64,000 bases of DNA. Source: Pseudidiomarina indica. Its GTDB lineage: Bacteria; Pseudomonadota; Gammaproteobacteria; Enterobacterales; Alteromonadaceae. The notes beneath the pieces were generated by a model. That model was given only the letters and a program-made list of their open reading frames with translations. It was not told the DNA's origin and made no database searches. Position 1 is the stretch's first letter; each line of letters starts with the position of its first letter. Location of the stretch: positions 62,001 through 126,000 of the forward strand of contig JAJUHK010000002.1 of the NCBI GenBank assembly GCA_029279945.1. The letters run 5' to 3'. The translations under genes and the position numbers were made by a program. Below are positions 59,600 through 64,000 of this stretch, piece after piece.

Positions 59600-61120
59600 A
59601 TGATGTTTCGCCGAATTGCTGCGTTTCTCCTTGGAGCCAGCTTAGTATTAAGCTATGCGCCTTTTGCCCAAGCTTGGCTGGTGATCCCAGTACTCATTGC
59701 TATGCTAGCGCTGACCGAGTCAGCTACGCCTGCAGTGGCATGGCGATGCGGTTTTTATTTTGGCCTTGGCTGGTTTACCACTGGCTTAAGCTGGATTTAT
59801 GTCAGTATTGACCAGTTTGGTGGCCTGCCAGTGGTCGCTTCTTTAGTTATTCTGCTCCTCTTATTTGCCTATCTGGCGCTCTACCCAGCGTTGGCGTTCT
59901 GGCTCTGGCGTATGTCAGCGCGCTGGCTTGGTGCCTTTGCCATTGGCATCCTGCCAATCGCTTGGCTTATCGCTGAATCCCTGCGTGGTTCCCTACTTAC
60001 TGGCTTCCCGTGGTTAGAGCTAGGCTATAGTCAAACAGACAGCTGGTTGGGTGCCTACGCACCCTGGTTGGGCGGTGTGGGGGTCACTGTTATCCTGTGG
60101 TTGATCGCCATCAATGCGTGGTTGTGGTATCGACATCGTTATCGTCTGGCGGCGCTTAGCACCTGTAGTCTCTTGATCCTTCCATTTATTCTCAATGCGC
60201 TATCACCCATACAAACTACCGGGGATACAACCAAAGTGTTGCTGGTGCAGGGGAATATCGAACAGTCAATCAAGTGGAACCCCGATCAGCATTGGCAATC
60301 CTTGACCACTTATATAGAGCTGAGCCGCCCCTACTACGCCAGCCACGATATTATTGTATGGCCAGAATCAGCGGTCACTATGCCTGAACCATACACCGAT
60401 GATGTGCTCAAAAATATTCATCAGCAACTCGTGGAGTCCCGCGCAGCACTCATCACTGGGATTATCGATTATCGCGGCAATAAATACTATAACTCACTGA
60501 TCACATTAGGGTTAGATAGCCCTGTGCAGCCGGTTGAGCCTTATTATCACGGCCACAGCAATCGCTATCAAAAACACCAGTTATTGCCTATCGGTGAGTT
60601 TGTCCCATTTGAAAGTTTGCTGCGTCCGCTGGCGCCCTTATTTGATTTACCCATGAGTTCGTTTTCGCGAGGGGAGTACCAGCAAGCTGATTTACGTGCC
60701 ACTGGATTACACTTGTCCGCCGCCATTTGCTATGAAATTGCGTTCGCCGAGCAAATGCGTACGAATACTACAGCAAACAGCAAGCTCTTGATCACGGTAA
60801 GTAACGACACCTGGTTTGGCCGCTCGCACGGCCCGGCACAGCATATGCAAATTGCGCGGATGCGCGCATTGGAATTGGGCCGCCCGCTACTGCGTGCCAC
60901 CAACAATGGCATCACCGCCGTCGTGTCCGCCCATGGTGAAGAACTAGCCCGAGCGCCACAATTCACTACCACAGTGCTCAGCGCCGATGTACCTTTAGTC
61001 CAAGGTTATACTGGATTTTATTATTGGGGGCACGCTGGCGCTTGGCTAATCGCCATAATCTTGGCCTTAGGTAGTATTTTGGGAGCCTTATTGCCCCACT
61101 TTTACCGTGCTTCACCATAG
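59600..61120 (+). CDS. lnt: Lnt, apolipoprotein N-acyltransferase
   Basis: 506 residues: about six N-terminal membrane helices and a periplasmic nitrilase domain with the triad Glu256 (VWPESAV), Lys325 (YQKHQLLP) and Cys377 (AAICYEIAF). It adds the third acyl chain to lipoproteins, which LolB later receives. It ends with one more helix. Start at the ATG directly after the corC stop. A weak GACC/GGTC stem with eight T's (61149-61172) lies after it. Confidence 0.96.
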   Translation: MMFRRIAAFLLGASLVLSYAPFAQAWLVIPVLIAMLALTESATPAVAWRCGFYFGLGWFTTGLSWIYVSIDQFGGLPVVASLVILLLLFAYLALYPALAFWLWRMSARWLGAFAIGILPIAWLIAESLRGSLLTGFPWLELGYSQTDSWLGAYAPWLGGVGVTVILWLIAINAWLWYRHRYRLAALSTCSLLILPFILNALSPIQTTGDTTKVLLVQGNIEQSIKWNPDQHWQSLTTYIELSRPYYASHDIIVWPESAVTMPEPYTDDVLKNIHQQLVESRAALITGIIDYRGNKYYNSLITLGLDSPVQPVEPYYHGHSNRYQKHQLLPIGEFVPFESLLRPLAPLFDLPMSSFSRGEYQQADLRATGLHLSAAICYEIAFAEQMRTNTTANSKLLITVSNDTWFGRSHGPAQHMQIARMRALELGRPLLRATNNGITAVVSAHGEELARAPQFTTTVLSADVPLVQGYTGFYYWGHAGAWLIAIILALGSILGALLPHFYRASP

Positions 61121-61199
61121 TCAAGCGCGCATAAAATCAGTACACTAGACCCACTCATTAGGTCATTTTTTTTGTTCAATCTTGGCATGGAGTTAAACC

Positions 61200-61391
61200 A
61201 TGGAAAATATTATTGCTGCTGTTTTATTTGCTTTGCTCGTTGCGGCTGGCTCACTCGGCCTAACTAGCCTTGGTATGTACGTATTCCACCGCAACGAAAA
61301 CCGTGATGAACAACAACGTGAACGTCTGGAATATGCATTTTTTGGCGTGGTTGGCATCGTCGTGATGCTGATGATGTGGTATGCACTTTAA
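61200..61391 (+). CDS. Small membrane protein, 63 residues, unrecognised
   Basis: Two hydrophobic helices (residues ~4-27, IIAAVLFALLVAAGSLGLTSLGMY, and ~45-62, FFGVVGIVVMLMMWYAL) joined by a charged loop rich in R, E, N and Q (HRNENRDEQQRERLEY). TTGGCATGGAG precedes the ATG. Codon use is like that of neighbours. It stands alone between lnt and leuS, 33 bases before leuS. Function unknown; the family is not recognised. Confidence 0.72.
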   Translation: MENIIAAVLFALLVAAGSLGLTSLGMYVFHRNENRDEQQRERLEYAFFGVVGIVVMLMMWYAL

Positions 61392-61424
61392 TTCACTTAG
61401 TTAGAGCAGTTAATGGATAGTCAG

Positions 61425-64000
61425 ATGTCAAATACACTAGCGGAACATTACAACCCAGCGGAAGTTGAGCAATTGGTTCAACAACGATGGGAACGCGATC
61501 ACGTTTTTCAAGTTACCGAAGATCCAAGCAAAGAGAAATTCTACTGCTTATCCATGTTTCCATATCCAAGTGGAAAGCTCCACATGGGTCATGTGCGCAA
61601 TTATACCCTCGGTGACGTGATTGCCCGCTATCAACGTATGCAAGGTAAAAATGTGTTACAACCTATGGGTTGGGATGCCTTTGGTTTACCGGCTGAAAAC
61701 GCTGCTATCGATAACAAAACTGCTCCAGCAAAATGGACCTATCAAAACATCGACTACATGCGTCAGCAATTGAAGTCGCTTGGTTTTGGTTATGATTGGT
61801 CCCGTGAACTGGCTACCTGTGACCCTGATTACTATCGCTGGGAACAGTGGTTTTTTACCAAGCTTTATGAAAAAGGCTTGGTCTATAAGAAAAACGCGAC
61901 TGTTAATTGGGACCCTGTCGACCAAACTGTACTTGCCAATGAGCAAGTCATCGATGGCCGCGGCTGGCGCTCTGGTGCTTTAGTTGAGCAGCGGGAAATC
62001 CCACAGTGGTTTATAAAAATCACCGCCTACGCTGATGAGTTGCTGCACGACCTCGACCAACTCGACGGTTGGCCAGAACAGGTTAAGCTTATGCAGCGCA
62101 ACTGGATTGGCCGTTCGGAAGGTGTTGAAATTGATTTTACCGTTGCCGGTCAAAATACCCCACTCACGGTGTACACCACCCGCCCAGACACCCTGTATGG
62201 GGTAACTTATATGGCGGTGGCAGCGCAACATCCATTAGCGCAACAAGTAGCACAACAAAATCCAGAGTTGGCTGCCTTTATTGAAACCATCAAAAACACC
62301 AAAATTGCTGAAGCTGATTTGGCTACCATTGATAAAAAAGGCATGGACACGGGTATGCGTGTTATCCATCCAATGACTGGTGCCGAGATTCCAGTCTGGG
62401 TTGCGAACTTCGTGCTCATGGATTACGGCTCAGGTGCGGTGATGGCAGTTCCAGCTCACGACCAACGTGACTGGGAATTTGCGACCGCATATCAGCTCCC
62501 AATTCAGCCGGTTATCGAGACCACCGAAGGTAACACAGACATAACCGTAGCTGCTATTACCAGTAAAGGCACGACCATCAATTCTGGCGAATTCTCCGGC
62601 TTGAGCAGCGACGAAGCCTTTCATGCTATTGCTAACAAGCTCGAGCAGTTGGGTATTGGACGACGTAAAGTAAATTATCGCTTACGCGACTGGGGGGTAT
62701 CACGGCAACGCTATTGGGGTGCTCCAATTCCAATGCTAAATTTGCCCAATGGTGAATCTGTACCCGTCCCAGAAGATCAATTACCCGTCGTGCTCCCAGA
62801 AGATGTGATCATGGATGGCACAAGTTCACCACTGAAAACGAATCCAGCGTGGCGACAAACAACCTATCAGGGTCAACCCGCGGAACACGAGACTGATACC
62901 TTTGATACCTTTATGGAATCATCTTGGTACTACGCTCGCTACTGCAGTGCGAACTATCAAGACGGTATGCTTAACCCAGAACAAGCCAACTACTGGTTGC
63001 CCGTTGATCAATATATCGGGGGTATTGAGCACGCCATTCTACATTTATTGTATGCGCGGTTCTTCCACAAACTATTACGCGATGCAGGCTTAGTGGCCTC
63101 TGACGAACCATTCAAGAAGCTGCTAACCCAAGGTATGGTGTTAGCAGATTGCTATTATCGGATTGATGAATCAGGCAAATACACCTGGTACTCCCCTGTT
63201 GATGTCGAGATCGTGAGCCGTAACGAAAAAGGTGAAATCGTCGAAGCCATCCTAACCTCTGATGGCCAACCTGTTCAGCACGGCGGCATGACCAAAATGT
63301 CAAAGTCGAAGAACAACGGCATCGACCCACAACTTATGATTGAAAAATATGGCGCTGATACGGTGCGCTTATTCATGATGTTCGCGGCACCACCAGAAGC
63401 TACTTTAGAATGGTCTGATGCGGGTGTTGAAGGGGCTCAGCGGTTCTTGCGTCGTGTCTGGCGCTTAGTTGCAGACTTCGTCTCATTGGCAGATCAACCT
63501 CGTCAACAGAACTGGTCCGCGTTGAATGAAGCACAACAAGAGTTACGTCGAGAAGTGCATCGCACTATCGCCAAAGTGACTGATGACATGGGGCGCCGCC
63601 AGCATTTCAATACGGCTATAGCTGCAATTATGGAATTGTTGAATCATTTGCAAAAAGCTCCGCTTGCGACTGAACTTGACCGTGGCCTTATGGCCGAAGC
63701 GCTCGATGCGTTAGTACTTATGTTAGCGCCGATAACACCGCACTTGAGTGAAGTGTTATGGCAAGCCCTAGGTCACCAGGACGATATTATCTTCACCCCA
63801 TGGCCGCAGGTCGATGAAGCGGCACTGGTGAAATCCTCCGTGCTCATTGTGGTACAAGTTAACGGTAAAGTCCGTAGCAAAATCACAGTACCCAACGAAG
63901 CAACTGAAGAGCAAGTCGCACAAATCGCGTTTGCGGATGAAAACGTACAGAAATTTGTCGACGGTAAAACCATCCGTAAACAAATTTACGTTCCTAATAA
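61425..64000 (+). CDS. leuS: LeuS, leucyl-tRNA synthetase (3' end outside window)
   Basis: 858 codons seen; E. coli LeuS has 860, so only the last few are missing. Class I motifs: HIGH as [19 protein letters not shown] as [14 protein letters not shown]. The editing domain includes [12 protein letters not shown] and [11 protein letters not shown]. The zinc-finger cysteines found in E. coli are absent ([22 protein letters not shown]), a form I believe occurs in Pseudomonas too. An ATG at 61413 is in frame; I chose 61425 by similarity. Confidence 0.96.
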   Translation, partial: MSNTLAEHYNPAEVEQLVQQRWERDHVFQVTEDPSKEKFYCLSMFPYPSGKLHMGHVRNYTLGDVIARYQRMQGKNVLQPMGWDAFGLPAENAAIDNKTAPAKWTYQNIDYMRQQLKSLGFGYDWSRELATCDPDYYRWEQWFFTKLYEKGLVYKKNATVNWDPVDQTVLANEQVIDGRGWRSGALVEQREIPQWFIKITAYADELLHDLDQLDGWPEQVKLMQRNWIGRSEGVEIDFTVAGQNTPLTVYTTRPDTLYGVTYMAVAAQHPLAQQVAQQNPELAAFIETIKNTKIAEADLATIDKKGMDTGMRVIHPMTGAEIPVWVANFVLMDYGSGAVMAVPAHDQRDWEFATAYQLPIQPVIETTEGNTDITVAAITSKGTTINSGEFSGLSSDEAFHAIANKLEQLGIGRRKVNYRLRDWGVSRQRYWGAPIPMLNLPNGESVPVPEDQLPVVLPEDVIMDGTSSPLKTNPAWRQTTYQGQPAEHETDTFDTFMESSWYYARYCSANYQDGMLNPEQANYWLPVDQYIGGIEHAILHLLYARFFHKLLRDAGLVASDEPFKKLLTQGMVLADCYYRIDESGKYTWYSPVDVEIVSRNEKGEIVEAILTSDGQPVQHGGMTKMSKSKNNGIDPQLMIEKYGADTVRLFMMFAAPPEATLEWSDAGVEGAQRFLRRVWRLVADFVSLADQPRQQNWSALNEAQQELRREVHRTIAKVTDDMGRRQHFNTAIAAIMELLNHLQKAPLATELDRGLMAEALDALVLMLAPITPHLSEVLWQALGHQDDIIFTPWPQVDEAALVKSSVLIVVQVNGKVRSKITVPNEATEEQVAQIAFADENVQKFVDGKTIRKQIYVPN

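Noticed and set aside
61880-62000. Damaged leuS because zinc cysteines are missing
   Set aside because: The frame is intact and all catalytic motifs are present; as I recall, other gammaproteobacterial LeuS proteins also lack this zinc site.

Overview
The window is a stretch of chromosome from a gammaproteobacterium of the Alteromonadales type; Idiomarinaceae is my best guess, from recall of protein similarity only. Base composition is near 50% GC, genes are tightly packed, and many neighbourhoods keep the Escherichia coli order: his genes; apt-dnaX-ybaB-recR-htpG-adk; lolB-ispE-prs with hemA-prfA-prmC-sirB2-sirB1-kdsA; pth-ychF; miaB-ybeZ-ybeY-corC-lnt; and a metT-like tRNA operon beside ubiF. 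No insertion sequence, prophage, CRISPR array or integrase is visible.

Region by region. 1-3074: end of a histidine operon (hisB', hisH, hisA, hisF, hisIE), coupled by overlaps. 3066-6847 (minus): MAPEG protein, alpha/beta hydrolase, class II cysteine desulfurase and MATE exporter, apparently one operon. 6936-13689 (minus): a 41-residue membrane protein, a lone receiver protein, apt, dnaX, ybaB and recR in a row, then htpG with a sigma-32-type promoter and adk. dnaX carries a ten-A slippery run followed by a stop and a hairpin, predicted to give a short gamma form. 13823-18824 (minus): a TonB2-type energy-transduction operon (DUF3450, TtpC, ExbB, ExbD, TonB, TPR), lying between apt and a short priC. 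19415-22663: tryptophan 2,3-dioxygenase, 4.5S SRP RNA, enoyl-CoA hydratase and a FabH-like synthase.

22771-26671 (plus): rlmG, a cyclophilin, ampG and panE. 26663-30627 (minus): glyA, nrdR, ribD and a ribBA variant lacking the GTP cyclohydrolase II zinc cysteines (ribBX type). 30775-35550: ettA, then psrA-fadE. 35722-43627: the hemA-kdsA block, with a DUF819 transporter and a receiver protein added, and divergent lolB. 43615-47907: ispE, prs, rplY (long Ctc type), pth, ychF. 47953-52505: sulfurtransferase, YfcC transporter, fumC and a SIMPL protein.

52590-53253 is a five-tRNA operon (Met, Leu-TAG, Gln, Gln, Leu-CAG) with a strong promoter and terminator. 53257-64000 holds ubiF, DUF486, an EamA transporter, the miaB-lnt block, a 63-residue membrane protein and leuS, which runs off the edge. 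Together the genes cover core metabolism (histidine, riboflavin, one-carbon, quinone, haem and KDO precursors), translation, lipoprotein maturation and fatty-acid oxidation. The most informative non-coding signals are the dnaX recoding site, the sigma-32 promoter, the tRNA promoter and the SRP RNA. I see no clearly new multi-gene system.
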